DNA from: Bimastos eiseni
Taxonomy: Eukaryota; Annelida; Clitellata; Crassiclitellata; Lumbricidae
NCBI GenBank assembly: GCA_959347315.1
Contig: OY365818.1
Span: forward strand, 130,001 to 194,000
Length of the DNA: 64,000 nucleotides
Direction of reading: 5' to 3'
Notes under the pieces: model-generated
Told to the model about the DNA's origin: nothing
The model's database searches: none
What the model saw: only the letters and a program-made list of their open reading frames with translations
Translations under genes and position numbers: made by a program
Shown here: in pieces, positions 33,544-44,723 of the stretch
Layout of the letters: every line of letters begins with the position of its first letter
Numbering within the stretch: the stretch's first letter is position 1

Positions 33544-36225
33544 GTTAGGGTTAGGGTTAGGGTTAGGGTTAGGGTTAGGGTTAGGGTTAGGGTTAGGGTT
33601 AGGGTTAGGGTTAGGGTTAGGGTTAGGGTTAGGGTTAGGGTTAGGGTTAGGGTTAGGGTTAGGGTTAGGGTTAGGGTTAGGGTTAGGGTTAGGGTTAGGG
33701 TTAGGGTTAGGGTTAGGGTTAGGGTTAGGGTTAGGGTTAGGGTTAGGGTTAGGGTTAGGGTTAGGGTTAGGGTTAGGGTTAGGGTTAGGGTTAGGGTTAG
33801 GGTTAGGGTTAGGGTTAGGGTTAGGGTTAGGGTTAGGGTTAGGGTTAGGGTTAGGGTTAGGGTTAGGGTTAGGGTTAGGGTTAGGGTTAGGGTTAGGGTT
33901 AGGGTTAGGGTTAGGGTTAGGGTTAGGGTTAGGGTTAGGGTTAGGGTTAGGGTTAGGGTTAGGGTTAGGGTTAGGGTTAGGGTTAGGGTTAGGGTTAGGG
34001 TTAGGGTTAGGGTTAGGGTTAGGGTTAGGGTTAGGGTTAGGGTTAGGGTTAGGGTTAGGGTTAGGGTTAGGGTTAGGGTTAGGGTTAGGGTTAGGGTTAG
34101 GGTTAGGGTTAGGGTTAGGGTTAGGGTTAGGGTTAGGGTTAGGGTTAGGGTTAGGGTTAGGGTTAGGGTTAGGGTTAGGGTTAGGGTTAGGGTTAGGGTT
34201 AGGGTTAGGGTTAGGGTTAGGGTTAGGGTTAGGGTTAGGGTTAGGGTTAGGGTTAGGGTTAGGGTTAGGGTTAGGGTTAGGGTTAGGGTTAGGGTTAGGG
34301 TTAGGGTTAGGGTTAGGGTTAGGGTTAGGGTTAGGGTTAGGGTTAGGGTTAGGGTTAGGGTTAGGGTTAGGGTTAGGGTTAGGGTTAGGGTTAGGGTTAG
34401 GGTTAGGGTTAGGGTTAGGGTTAGGGTTAGGGTTAGGGTTAGGGTTAGGGTTAGGGTTAGGGTTAGGGTTAGGGTTAGGGTTAGGGTTAGGGTTAGGGTT
34501 AGGGTTAGGGTTAGGGTTAGGGTTAGGGTTAGGGTTAGGGTTAGGGTTAGGGTTAGGGTTAGGGTTAGGGTTAGGGTTAGGGTTAGGGTTAGGGTTAGGG
34601 TTAGGGTTAGGGTTAGGGTTAGGGTTAGGGTTAGGGTTAGGGTTAGGGTTAGGGTTAGGGTTAGGGTTAGGGTTAGGGTTAGGGTTAGGGTTAGGGTTAG
34701 GGTTAGGGTTAGGGTTAGGGTTAGGGTTAGGGTTAGGGTTAGGGTTAGGGTTAGGGTTAGGGTTAGGGTTAGGGTTAGGGTTAGGGTTAGGGTTAGGGTT
34801 AGGGTTAGGGTTAGGGTTAGGGTTAGGGTTAGGGTTAGGGTTAGGGTTAGGGTTAGGGTTAGGGTTAGGGTTAGGGTTAGGGTTAGGGTTAGGGTTAGGG
34901 TTAGGGTTAGGGTTAGGGTTAGGGTTAGGGTTAGGGTTAGGGTTAGGGTTAGGGTTAGGGTTAGGGTTAGGGTTAGGGTTAGGGTTAGGGTTAGGGTTAG
35001 GGTTAGGGTTAGGGTTAGGGTTAGGGTTAGGGTTAGGGTTAGGGTTAGGGTTAGGGTTAGGGTTAGGGTTAGGGTTAGGGTTAGGGTTAGGGTTAGGGTT
35101 AGGGTTAGGGTTAGGGTTAGGGTTAGGGTTAGGGTTAGGGTTAGGGTTAGGGTTAGGGTTAGGGTTAGGGTTAGGGTTAGGGTTAGGGTTAGGGTTAGGG
35201 TTAGGGTTAGGGTTAGGGTTAGGGTTAGGGTTAGGGTTAGGGTTAGGGTTAGGGTTAGGGTTAGGGTTAGGGTTAGGGTTAGGGTTAGGGTTAGGGTTAG
35301 GGTTAGGGTTAGGGTTAGGGTTAGGGTTAGGGTTAGGGTTAGGGTTAGGGTTAGGGTTAGGGTTAGGGTTAGGGTTAGGGTTAGGGTTAGGGTTAGGGTT
35401 AGGGTTAGGGTTAGGGTTAGGGTTAGGGTTAGGGTTAGGGTTAGGGTTAGGGTTAGGGTTAGGGTTAGGGTTAGGGTTAGGGTTAGGGTTAGGGTTAGGG
35501 TTAGGGTTAGGGTTAGGGTTAGGGTTAGGGTTAGGGTTAGGGTTAGGGTTAGGGTTAGGGTTAGGGTTAGGGTTAGGGTTAGGGTTAGGGTTAGGGTTAG
35601 GGTTAGGGTTAGGGTTAGGGTTAGGGTTAGGGTTAGGGTTAGGGTTAGGGTTAGGGTTAGGGTTAGGGTTAGGGTTAGGGTTAGGGTTAGGGTTAGGGTT
35701 AGGGTTAGGGTTAGGGTTAGGGTTAGGGTTAGGGTTAGGGTTAGGGTTAGGGTTAGGGTTAGGGTTAGGGTTAGGGTTAGGGTTAGGGTTAGGGTTAGGG
35801 TTAGGGTTAGGGTTAGGGTTAGGGTTAGGGTTAGGGTTAGGGTTAGGGTTAGGGTTAGGGTTAGGGTTAGGGTTAGGGTTAGGGTTAGGGTTAGGGTTAG
35901 GGTTAGGGTTAGGGTTAGGGTTAGGGTTAGGGTTAGGGTTAGGGTTAGGGTTAGGGTTAGGGTTAGGGTTAGGGTTAGGGTTAGGGTTAGGGTTAGGGTT
36001 AGGGTTAGGGTTAGGGTTAGGGTTAGGGTTAGGGTTAGGGTTAGGGTTAGGGTTAGGGTTAGGGTTAGGGTTAGGGTTAGGGTTAGGGTTAGGGTTAGGG
36101 TTAGGGTTAGGGTTAGGGTTAGGGTTAGGGTTAGGGTTAGGGTTAGGGTTAGGGTTAGGGTTAGGGTTAGGGTTAGGGTTAGGGTTAGGGTTAGGGTTAG
36201 GGTTAGGGTTAGGGTTAGGGTTAGG
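33541..36225 (+). repeat. Interstitial TTAGGG array, 2.7 kb
   Basis: About 447 uninterrupted TTAGGG units. It begins at the truncated 5' end of B4 and ends TTAGG|CTGAG at the 3' end of A4. Length and uniformity fit a former chromosome terminus made by telomerase and later covered by A4. Confidence 0.99.
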
Positions 36226-36342
36226 CTGAGTTCGGAGGTGTAGAGGGTGCACTGGCACAGAGCGCGTCCTCCGCTGTGTCAGGAGACGGTGAGTATCTCC
36301 CTGCCCAGGTGGGATTAGTAGGGTATATATTTTTTTGTGTTC

Positions 36343-36392
<50 letters not shown>

Positions 36393-36449
36393 GAAAATTT
36401 TTTGTTGTTGTAAGGTTTAGGGTTAGTTTTTAAGGGTTAGGGTTAGTGT

Positions 36450-38282
36450 TTATTTTGACCGTGTTAGGATTTGTTTAAGAGTTCGTTGTTTTGTGTAGGC
36501 GGCTACAGTTCTATAATTTTTGAATTTTTCAGAGTTGGTTATTATTCTCCGCCATTCTCGGACTAAGTGTGTCGATATCGGACAGTAAGGTATTATTATA
36601 GGTAGAATTGGTTTGTTGTTGTCATTTATGTTTTTTTGAGTATAGTTTGTCCAGATATCATGTTTGGTTTTTCTTAGTAATCGTTTGTTGTATCCCCTTT
36701 TGCATAGTATTTTAAATAGTATATTGCATGTTTTATCGAAGTCTTCTTTAAAGGAGGATAGTCTTTTGAATCTTATTATTTGTGATTTTAGAATGCCCCT
36801 AGTGGTGTGTGGTGGGTGAAATGATGTAGTGTGTAGTAGTTGATGTGTGTCTGTGGCTTTGAAGAAGACCTTGGATTGTAGAGTCGTTTCTGTTAAGTTA
36901 TTGTGCTTGAATATAGTAGTGTCTAGGAAATCGACGTGTTGTTCGCTTATAGTTAGGTTGACTTTTATGTTGGGTATGATTGAGTTTAGAAATAGTTCGT
37001 ATTGTTTTAGTTCATCCAGGGTCCCGGTCCAAACAAAGAAGATATCATCTAAGAAACGGTAGAACAGCGATGGTTTTATATTGAACCCATTCATGGCTCG
37101 ATTATCGAAGTTGAGTAAGTATAAATTTGCTAGGTTGGGGGCGAAACTTTTGCCCATCGCTGTACCAAAAATTTGGAGAAATATTTCATTGTTAAACTCG
37201 AAGTCATTATTTTTCATTGTTAGTTCAAGTAGTTTAATTATTTCATCGTCTGGTCTTCCAAGTCTTGGGTTAGCTTTGAATGTTTTTTTGACTACTGCGA
37301 TGGTTCTGTTTATGTGCATATTAGTGTAAAGTGAAGTAATATCTCCTGTGACAAGTATACAGTTATGTGGGACTTTTTGATTTTTAACTTTTTTTATAAA
37401 ATCGTATGTGTCTTTGATGTAAGATGCGTGTTTATTAGCTAGCGGTTTTATGTAGTAGTCAATGTAGTCGCTTACTCGTCTGGATTCAGTCCCACAGTCC
37501 CCTACTATAGGTCGTCCGTCAGGCATGTCTGGTTTAGGCCATTTTTCGGTTGGTTTGTGTACTTTTGGTAGTAGGTAGAAGTATCTGTCATTGTCTGAGT
37601 GTTTAGCTTTGAGGTAAGTGAGTTGTTTATCAGATATTTTGTTTTTTATTCGTAATGTCTTTAGTGTTTCATTTATTCTATCGCATAATTCGAATTTTCT
37701 TGTGTGTTCTATTTTTGTGTAGTACATGTTGTTGTTTAATTGTCTATATGCTTCGTGCAGGTAAGCTGTTTTATTCATGATGCAGGTAAGTCCGCCTTTA
37801 TCTGCGGGTTTGATAATTATGTTTTCATTTCTTTTTAGGTTAATCATTGTTAGTTTTTGTTCTTTAGATAGGTTTTGTTTAATGTTTTTAGTGTAGTAGT
37901 AGGTTTCTTGTTTGAAATTGTCCATTGCTTTTGGGTATTTTTTAAGTATTTTCCCTGTTATTGTGTTTAGTTTTGCGATTGTTAATAATGTGTCGTTTGA
38001 TATTCTGTTATTTGGTGGTGTCCAGTCACTTTTATTTATGAATTTTGTTTTAAATTGTGTATTGTCAAATTTCTCTCTGTCGTTAAAGAAATCTTTGAGT
38101 TTCATGGATCTAATTAATTTGGTAAGGGATTCTGTTATTGTTGATGTGTGTAATTTGTTGTAGGTAGGTATAAAAGACAGTCCTAATTGTAGTAGTGTGT
38201 TATCTACCTCAGATAATGTGTAATTTGATAGATTTATTGTGTTATGTTCCAAATATCCGGGTGGATTTATATTATCTGTTAG
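36450..38282 (-). CDS. A4 ORF2, PLE reverse transcriptase
   Basis: Predicted protein identical to A2 ORF2, endonuclease-minus, open from the heptamer at 38282-38288. Confidence 0.94.
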   Translation of the reverse strand, partial: LTDNINPPGYLEHNTINLSNYTLSEVDNTLLQLGLSFIPTYNKLHTSTITESLTKLIRSMKLKDFFNDREKFDNTQFKTKFINKSDWTPPNNRISNDTLLTIAKLNTITGKILKKYPKAMDNFKQETYYYTKNIKQNLSKEQKLTMINLKRNENIIIKPADKGGLTCIMNKTAYLHEAYRQLNNNMYYTKIEHTRKFELCDRINETLKTLRIKNKISDKQLTYLKAKHSDNDRYFYLLPKVHKPTEKWPKPDMPDGRPIVGDCGTESRRVSDYIDYYIKPLANKHASYIKDTYDFIKKVKNQKVPHNCILVTGDITSLYTNMHINRTIAVVKKTFKANPRLGRPDDEIIKLLELTMKNNDFEFNNEIFLQIFGTAMGKSFAPNLANLYLLNFDNRAMNGFNIKPSLFYRFLDDIFFVWTGTLDELKQYELFLNSIIPNIKVNLTISEQHVDFLDTTIFKHNNLTETTLQSKVFFKATDTHQLLHTTSFHPPHTTRGILKSQIIRFKRLSSFKEDFDKTCNILFKILCKRGYNKRLLRKTKHDIWTNYTQKNINDNNKPILPIIIPYCPISTHLVREWRRIITNSEKFKNYRTVAAYTKQRTLKQILTRSK

Positions 38283-39973
38283 TTTTTTGAGTTAGTGTTT
38301 CCCAGGGCAGAGAGCATACTCACCATGATCTTCTTCCGTGTTTCTCCTGTGTAGTGGATCATGTCTGGTCCAGCTTTGACTTCTGTAGTGTCGATCGGAT
38401 GTAGGTAGGACGGTGCGAACAGTCGTTCCAGCATGGTGTTAATCTCGGTGAGGGAGCGTATGTCTTCCTTCGGGAGCTGTGGATTAATGGCCACACCCGT
38501 CACCATGTGTGTGATGTGCTTCATTCGGCACAATTCTTTCAAAACTCTGGCTTCTAGTGTTGTTTGTTTTAGGTCATGCTGGCGGTGGTTGATGCCACAT
38601 GATATGATGACTCGGAGGTTCTTAGGGGCGTCAGGTAGAGTACTTATTGCCTCCATCATGTGGTGGAAGTGTGCCCCAGGTACGGAGTCTACTTGCCATC
38701 CTTCAGGTAAGTCTTCTTCCTTGGTCCTGGACAGGTTTGAGTCTCCTATTATTAAGTGGGTCGTCTGAGCTGGTGCTCTGAGGGTGATTTGTTGCTTGTC
38801 GTAGTGGATTGTTATTCTGTTTTGTCGTCGTTGTTGTAGGGCCGGTTCGGTTGAGGTTGTTGGTTGTCTTCGTGTGGCTGGTTCCTCGGAGGTAGACGGT
38901 TCTACGGAGGTTGAGGGTCGAACAACTTCCGCCCAGGTAGGTGTCGGAGATGGTTGTTGGAGCCCTTCTTCGTCCATCCGTTCAGGTAGGTCTTCGATCG
39001 GTAGTATTGCATATTGGTTTGTGGTAAAGGTTGGTGAAGGTGTGTTGTTCGTCTTTCTTTTCTTCGGGTTCTTTGGTGTGGCCCATTGTGTTGTTCGTTC
39101 TGTTTGTCTTTCTGGTTGTCTTTCTCTGTTTCTACCGATGTTCTGTGCAATTTGTTCTATTTGTTCTTGTAGGTTGTCCATCCTCTTGCCGATCCCCTTC
39201 TTCAAATGCTTGTAGGTTATCTCGATCGCTCTGTCCTTGTCAGTGGGATCGAGCTCCGACAGGTTGCGGTCGGTCGTCGAACGTCTCTCTTCGAGGTGTT
39301 GTACCACCCGTTGTCGCAGTCGTTCCCCCGTGGTGGTGAGTATGCTCCTGAGGTCCCTGCGAAGGGCTTCAGTCGTGTCCGGCGGTGTTATACTGTCAGC
39401 GAAGGTGAGTAGTTCTTTGTTCAGTGAGGGAGGAAGTGTGTCCCAGTTCTTGGTATGGTATTGTATCTGGATCGATCGGAACAGCCATTTGAACATATTC
39501 TGGAAATCCGGATTGTTCGAGATGGGGCCCTGGCTGAAGTGCACGTTCCGCCGAGGTTGTTGTTGTGTATCCGTCCTAGGTTGGTGATGTTGTCTGTTGT
39601 TGTAGTTGTGTCTGTTGTTTCCGTTGTAAGCGTTGTTGTTTCTGTTGTTGCTGTTGTTGCGGTGCTGCGTGTAGTTGTTGTATCTGTTGTTGTTGTAGTA
39701 GTTGTTGTGTCTGTTGTAGCTGTTGTTTCCGTTGCTGTAGCTCCGATTACGTGTACCGTACACCCGTCCGTTGTTGCTATTGGTCCGGTGGTGGGAGCTG
39801 TTGCTCCTGTTCCGGTAGCGAGGCTGTCCCGGTCTCCCTCCGGTCCTCGGTTGTTGTTCTCTACTCTGGAACCGTCTGTTCCCTTCACGCGTCTGACCCT
39901 GATAAGGGCCGTGGTCCTCGCGTCGGTAAGGGGTCCTACCCCTGTCTCCGCGATGTTCACGATACTCTGGCAT
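38279..39973 (-). CDS. A4 ORF1, Gag-like/SGNH-like protein
   Basis: 564 aa from the ATG at 39973; predicted protein identical to A2 ORF1. Confidence 0.85.
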   Translation of the reverse strand: MPEYREHRGDRGRTPYRREDHGPYQGQTREGNRRFQSREQQPRTGGRPGQPRYRNRSNSSHHRTNSNNGRVYGTRNRSYSNGNNSYNRHNNYYNNNRYNNYTQHRNNSNNRNNNAYNGNNRHNYNNRQHHQPRTDTQQQPRRNVHFSQGPISNNPDFQNMFKWLFRSIQIQYHTKNWDTLPPSLNKELLTFADSITPPDTTEALRRDLRSILTTTGERLRQRVVQHLEERRSTTDRNLSELDPTDKDRAIEITYKHLKKGIGKRMDNLQEQIEQIAQNIGRNRERQPERQTERTTQWATPKNPKKRKTNNTPSPTFTTNQYAILPIEDLPERMDEEGLQQPSPTPTWAEVVRPSTSVEPSTSEEPATRRQPTTSTEPALQQRRQNRITIHYDKQQITLRAPAQTTHLIIGDSNLSRTKEEDLPEGWQVDSVPGAHFHHMMEAISTLPDAPKNLRVIISCGINHRQHDLKQTTLEARVLKELCRMKHITHMVTGVAINPQLPKEDIRSLTEINTMLERLFAPSYLHPIDTTEVKAGPDMIHYTGETRKKIMVSMLSALGNTNSKN

Positions 39974-40038
39974 GATTAAATAGAAGGAGAGAAGACTCGA
40001 ATCTTCGTCTAACAATCTTTATTTAATCAAAAACTTAA

Positions 40039-40087
40039 TTCTCACGATTCAACGTTTCGGCGATATAGCCTTCATCAGGAATGAGAA
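40039..40087 (-). ncRNA. Type I hammerhead ribozyme (A4)
   Basis: Identical to the A1 ribozyme. Confidence 0.88.
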
Positions 40088-40106
40088 ACCAGAGTAAATC
40101 TATCGC

Positions 40107-40117
40107 TTATATACTGT
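40107..40117 (-). promoter_or_regulatory. TATA-like box (A4)
   Basis: ACAGTATATAA, 20 nt upstream of the A4 ribozyme. Confidence 0.58.
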
Positions 40118-40948
40118 ACAGTGTTTGCCTCCGCCGTTGCGGGGTCACGCGCTGCCCCAGGCGGGCAGGTATGAAAAGTAAATAATAACATCAGCATCTA
40201 GTACGGTTCAGTGCGCAAGTGTGTGTGTATGTTTGTGCAGCGTCATATGACCGAAGGTGAGTGTTTACATAATGTCGTCGTCATATGACCCGTCTTGGTT
40301 ATATGTAGGCCGCAGGTGAGTGTTTACACAATGCCGTCGTCATATGACCCGTCTTGGTTATATGTAGGCCATTATACGTATGTGGGCCCTTAGAGGTATG
40401 TAGGCCCTTGTCCAATGCAACAGTAGGTATGTGTGTATGTGTGTGTGTGTGTCTTTTTTACATTTACATCGAGTTATGTAGACTAGTGTCCGTTATGGTG
40501 ATAATGCAGATGAGTTTTTTGTATATATACTTATGTAGTTCTGACTCCCTATCAGTTTAAACAGTGTTATGCGTTTTTATATAATAGTATCAGTGTTTTT
40601 GTTAATGGTGACATGTCATATTTTACAGGTTCATCAAATAATGAATGTATGTAGGTCATACGAGCAGATAATATCTACATCAAACACAGTCAATCTCACA
40701 GTTCAATCATTGTACGGCGTATTAAGTCTGAGTAAAAAAGTTGTTGTTTCAGATACTGTCTCCTTCTGCAGTAGAGTGTTCGCTCAGGCACTGGCTATAG
40801 TTAGGCTGAGTTCGGAGGTGTAGAGGGTGCACTGGCACAGAGCGCGTCCTCCGCTGTGTCAGGAGACGGTGAGTATCTCCCTGCCCAGGTGGGATTAGTA
40901 GGGTATATATTTTTTTGTGTTCGTTTTTTTTTTTTTTTTTTTGTGTTC

Positions 40949-40998
<50 letters not shown>

Positions 40999-41055
40999 GA
41001 AAATTTTTTGTTGTTGTAAGGTTTAGGGTTAGTTTTTAAGGGTTAGGGTTAGTGT

Positions 41056-42888
41056 TTATTTTGACCGTGTTAGGATTTGTTTAAGAGTTCGTTGTTTTGT
41101 GTAGGCGGCTACAGTTCTATAATTTTTGAATTTTTCAGAGTTGGTTATTATTCTCCGCCATTCTCGGACTAAGTGTGTCGATATCGGACAGTAAGGTATT
41201 ATTATAGGTAGAATTGGTTTGTTGTTGTCATTTATGTTTTTTTGAGTATAGTTTGTCCAGATATCATGTTTGGTTTTTCTTAGTAATCGTTTGTTGTATC
41301 CCCTTTTGCATAGTATTTTAAATAGTATATTGCATGTTTTATCGAAGTCTTCTTTAAAGGAGGATAGTCTTTTGAATCTTATTATTTGTGATTTTAGAAT
41401 GCCCCTAGTGGTGTGTGGTGGGTGAAATGATGTAGTGTGTAGTAGTTGATGTGTGTCTGTGGCTTTGAAGAAGACCTTGGATTGTAGAGTCGTTTCTGTT
41501 AAGTTATTGTGCTTGAATATAGTAGTGTCTAGGAAATCGACGTGTTGTTCGCTTATAGTTAGGTTGACTTTTATGTTGGGTATGATTGAGTTTAGAAATA
41601 GTTCGTATTGTTTTAGTTCATCCAGGGTCCCGGTCCAAACAAAGAAGATATCATCTAAGAAACGGTAGAACAGCGATGGTTTTATATTGAACCCATTCAT
41701 GGCTCGATTATCGAAGTTGAGTAAGTATAAATTTGCTAGGTTGGGGGCGAAACTTTTGCCCATCGCTGTACCAAAAATTTGGAGAAATATTTCATTGTTA
41801 AACTCGAAGTCATTATTTTTCATTGTTAGTTCAAGTAGTTTAATTATTTCATCGTCTGGTCTTCCAAGTCTTGGGTTAGCTTTGAATGTTTTTTTGACTA
41901 CTGCGATGGTTCTGTTTATGTGCATATTAGTGTAAAGTGAAGTAATATCTCCTGTGACAAGTATACAGTTATGTGGGACTTTTTGATTTTTAACTTTTTT
42001 TATAAAATCGTATGTGTCTTTGATGTAAGATGCGTGTTTATTAGCTAGCGGTTTTATGTAGTAGTCAATGTAGTCGCTTACTCGTCTGGATTCAGTCCCA
42101 CAGTCCCCTACTATAGGTCGTCCGTCAGGCATGTCTGGTTTAGGCCATTTTTCGGTTGGTTTGTGTACTTTTGGTAGTAGGTAGAAGTATCTGTCATTGT
42201 CTGAGTGTTTAGCTTTGAGGTAAGTGAGTTGTTTATCAGATATTTTGTTTTTTATTCGTAATGTCTTTAGTGTTTCATTTATTCTATCGCATAATTCGAA
42301 TTTTCTTGTGTGTTCTATTTTTGTGTAGTACATGTTGTTGTTTAATTGTCTATATGCTTCGTGCAGGTAAGCTGTTTTATTCATGATGCAGGTAAGTCCG
42401 CCTTTATCTGCGGGTTTGATAATTATGTTTTCATTTCTTTTTAGGTTAATCATTGTTAGTTTTTGTTCTTTAGATAGGTTTTGTTTAATGTTTTTAGTGT
42501 AGTAGTAGGTTTCTTGTTTGAAATTGTCCATTGCTTTTGGGTATTTTTTAAGTATTTTCCCTGTTATTGTGTTTAGTTTTGCGATTGTTAATAATGTGTC
42601 GTTTGATATTCTGTTATTTGGTGGTGTCCAGTCACTTTTATTTATGAATTTTGTTTTAAATTGTGTATTGTCAAATTTCTCTCTGTCGTTAAAGAAATCT
42701 TTGAGTTTCATGGATCTAATTAATTTGGTAAGGGATTCTGTTATTGTTGATGTGTGTAATTTGTTGTAGGTAGGTATAAAAGACAGTCCTAATTGTAGTA
42801 GTGTGTTATCTACCTCAGATAATGTGTAATTTGATAGATTTATTGTGTTATGTTCCAAATATCCGGGTGGATTTATATTATCTGTTAG
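41056..42888 (-). CDS. A5 ORF2, PLE reverse transcriptase
   Basis: Predicted protein identical to A2 ORF2; open from the heptamer at 42888-42894. Confidence 0.94.
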   Translation of the reverse strand, partial: LTDNINPPGYLEHNTINLSNYTLSEVDNTLLQLGLSFIPTYNKLHTSTITESLTKLIRSMKLKDFFNDREKFDNTQFKTKFINKSDWTPPNNRISNDTLLTIAKLNTITGKILKKYPKAMDNFKQETYYYTKNIKQNLSKEQKLTMINLKRNENIIIKPADKGGLTCIMNKTAYLHEAYRQLNNNMYYTKIEHTRKFELCDRINETLKTLRIKNKISDKQLTYLKAKHSDNDRYFYLLPKVHKPTEKWPKPDMPDGRPIVGDCGTESRRVSDYIDYYIKPLANKHASYIKDTYDFIKKVKNQKVPHNCILVTGDITSLYTNMHINRTIAVVKKTFKANPRLGRPDDEIIKLLELTMKNNDFEFNNEIFLQIFGTAMGKSFAPNLANLYLLNFDNRAMNGFNIKPSLFYRFLDDIFFVWTGTLDELKQYELFLNSIIPNIKVNLTISEQHVDFLDTTIFKHNNLTETTLQSKVFFKATDTHQLLHTTSFHPPHTTRGILKSQIIRFKRLSSFKEDFDKTCNILFKILCKRGYNKRLLRKTKHDIWTNYTQKNINDNNKPILPIIIPYCPISTHLVREWRRIITNSEKFKNYRTVAAYTKQRTLKQILTRSK

Positions 42889-44579
42889 TTTTTTGAGTTA
42901 GTGTTTCCCAGGGCAGAGAGCATACTCACCATGATCTTCTTCCGTGTTTCTCCTGTGTAGTGGATCATGTCTGGTCCAGCTTTGACTTCTGTAGTGTCGA
43001 TCGGATGTAGGTAGGACGGTGCGAACAGTCGTTCCAGCATGGTGTTAATCTCGGTGAGGGAGCGTATGTCTTCCTTCGGGAGCTGTGGATTAATGGCCAC
43101 ACCCGTCACCATGTGTGTGATGTGCTTCATTCGGCACAATTCTTTCAAAACTCTGGCTTCTAGTGTTGTTTGTTTTAGGTCATGCTGGCGGTGGTTGATG
43201 CCACATGATATGATGACTCGGAGGTTCTTAGGGGCGTCAGGTAGAGTACTTATTGCCTCCATCATGTGGTGGAAGTGTGCCCCAGGTACGGAGTCTACTT
43301 GCCATCCTTCAGGTAAGTCTTCTTCCTTGGTCCTGGACAGGTTTGAGTCTCCTATTATTAAGTGGGTCGTCTGAGCTGGTGCTCTGAGGGTGATTTGTTG
43401 CTTGTCGTAGTGGATTGTTATTCTGTTTTGTCGTCGTTGTTGTAGGGCCGGTTCGGTTGAGGTTGTTGGTTGTCTTCGTGTGGCTGGTTCCTCGGAGGTA
43501 GACGGTTCTACGGAGGTTGAGGGTCGAACAACTTCCGCCCAGGTAGGTGTCGGAGATGGTTGTTGGAGCCCTTCTTCGTCCATCCGTTCAGGTAGGTCTT
43601 CGATCGGTAGTATTGCATATTGGTTTGTGGTAAAGGTTGGTGAAGGTGTGTTGTTCGTCTTTCTTTTCTTCGGGTTCTTTGGTGTGGCCCATTGTGTTGT
43701 TCGTTCTGTTTGTCTTTCTGGTTGTCTTTCTCTGTTTCTACCGATGTTCTGTGCAATTTGTTCTATTTGTTCTTGTAGGTTGTCCATCCTCTTGCCGATC
43801 CCCTTCTTCAAATGCTTGTAGGTTATCTCGATCGCTCTGTCCTTGTCAGTGGGATCGAGCTCCGACAGGTTGCGGTCGGTCGTCGAACGTCTCTCTTCGA
43901 GGTGTTGTACCACCCGTTGTCGCAGTCGTTCCCCCGTGGTGGTGAGTATGCTCCTGAGGTCCCTGCGAAGGGCTTCAGTCGTGTCCGGCGGTGTTATACT
44001 GTCAGCGAAGGTGAGTAGTTCTTTGTTCAGTGAGGGAGGAAGTGTGTCCCAGTTCTTGGTATGGTATTGTATCTGGATCGATCGGAACAGCCATTTGAAC
44101 ATATTCTGGAAATCCGGATTGTTCGAGATGGGGCCCTGGCTGAAGTGCACGTTCCGCCGAGGTTGTTGTTGTGTATCCGTCCTAGGTTGGTGATGTTGTC
44201 TGTTGTTGTAGTTGTGTCTGTTGTTTCCGTTGTAAGCGTTGTTGTTTCTGTTGTTGCTGTTGTTGCGGTGCTGCGTGTAGTTGTTGTATCTGTTGTTGTT
44301 GTAGTAGTTGTTGTGTCTGTTGTAGCTGTTGTTTCCGTTGCTGTAGCTCCGATTACGTGTACCGTACACCCGTCCGTTGTTGCTATTGGTCCGGTGGTGG
44401 GAGCTGTTGCTCCTGTTCCGGTAGCGAGGCTGTCCCGGTCTCCCTCCGGTCCTCGGTTGTTGTTCTCTACTCTGGAACCGTCTGTTCCCTTCACGCGTCT
44501 GACCCTGATAAGGGCCGTGGTCCTCGCGTCGGTAAGGGGTCCTACCCCTGTCTCCGCGATGTTCACGATACTCTGGCAT
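42885..44579 (-). CDS. A5 ORF1, Gag-like/SGNH-like protein
   Basis: 564 aa from the ATG at 44579; predicted protein identical to A2 ORF1. Confidence 0.85.
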   Translation of the reverse strand: MPEYREHRGDRGRTPYRREDHGPYQGQTREGNRRFQSREQQPRTGGRPGQPRYRNRSNSSHHRTNSNNGRVYGTRNRSYSNGNNSYNRHNNYYNNNRYNNYTQHRNNSNNRNNNAYNGNNRHNYNNRQHHQPRTDTQQQPRRNVHFSQGPISNNPDFQNMFKWLFRSIQIQYHTKNWDTLPPSLNKELLTFADSITPPDTTEALRRDLRSILTTTGERLRQRVVQHLEERRSTTDRNLSELDPTDKDRAIEITYKHLKKGIGKRMDNLQEQIEQIAQNIGRNRERQPERQTERTTQWATPKNPKKRKTNNTPSPTFTTNQYAILPIEDLPERMDEEGLQQPSPTPTWAEVVRPSTSVEPSTSEEPATRRQPTTSTEPALQQRRQNRITIHYDKQQITLRAPAQTTHLIIGDSNLSRTKEEDLPEGWQVDSVPGAHFHHMMEAISTLPDAPKNLRVIISCGINHRQHDLKQTTLEARVLKELCRMKHITHMVTGVAINPQLPKEDIRSLTEINTMLERLFAPSYLHPIDTTEVKAGPDMIHYTGETRKKIMVSMLSALGNTNSKN

Positions 44580-44644
44580 GATTAAATAGAAGGAGAGAAG
44601 ACTCGAATCTTCGTCTAACAATCTTTATTTAATCAAAAACTTAA

Positions 44645-44693
44645 TTCTCACGATTCAACGTTTCGGCGATATAGCCTTCATCAGGAATGAGAA
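44645..44693 (-). ncRNA. Type I hammerhead ribozyme (A5)
   Basis: Identical to the A1 ribozyme. Confidence 0.88.
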
Positions 44694-44712
44694 ACCAGAG
44701 TAAATCTATCGC

Positions 44713-44723
44713 TTATATACTGT
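44713..44723 (-). promoter_or_regulatory. TATA-like box (A5)
   Basis: ACAGTATATAA, 20 nt upstream of the A5 ribozyme. Confidence 0.58.

Larger units (their letters stand above)
36226..40805 (-). mobile_element. Penelope-like element A4 (complete)
   Basis: Attached directly to the TTAGGG array. The 3' UTR T run is 43 nt (36344-36386). One extra A in the leader near 40724 distinguishes it. Otherwise essentially identical to A2 although separated from it by the whole B block. Confidence 0.95.

Noticed and set aside
33431..36229. Plus-strand Leu-Gly repeat frame of 932 residues
   Set aside because: Pure translation of TTAGGG repeats.
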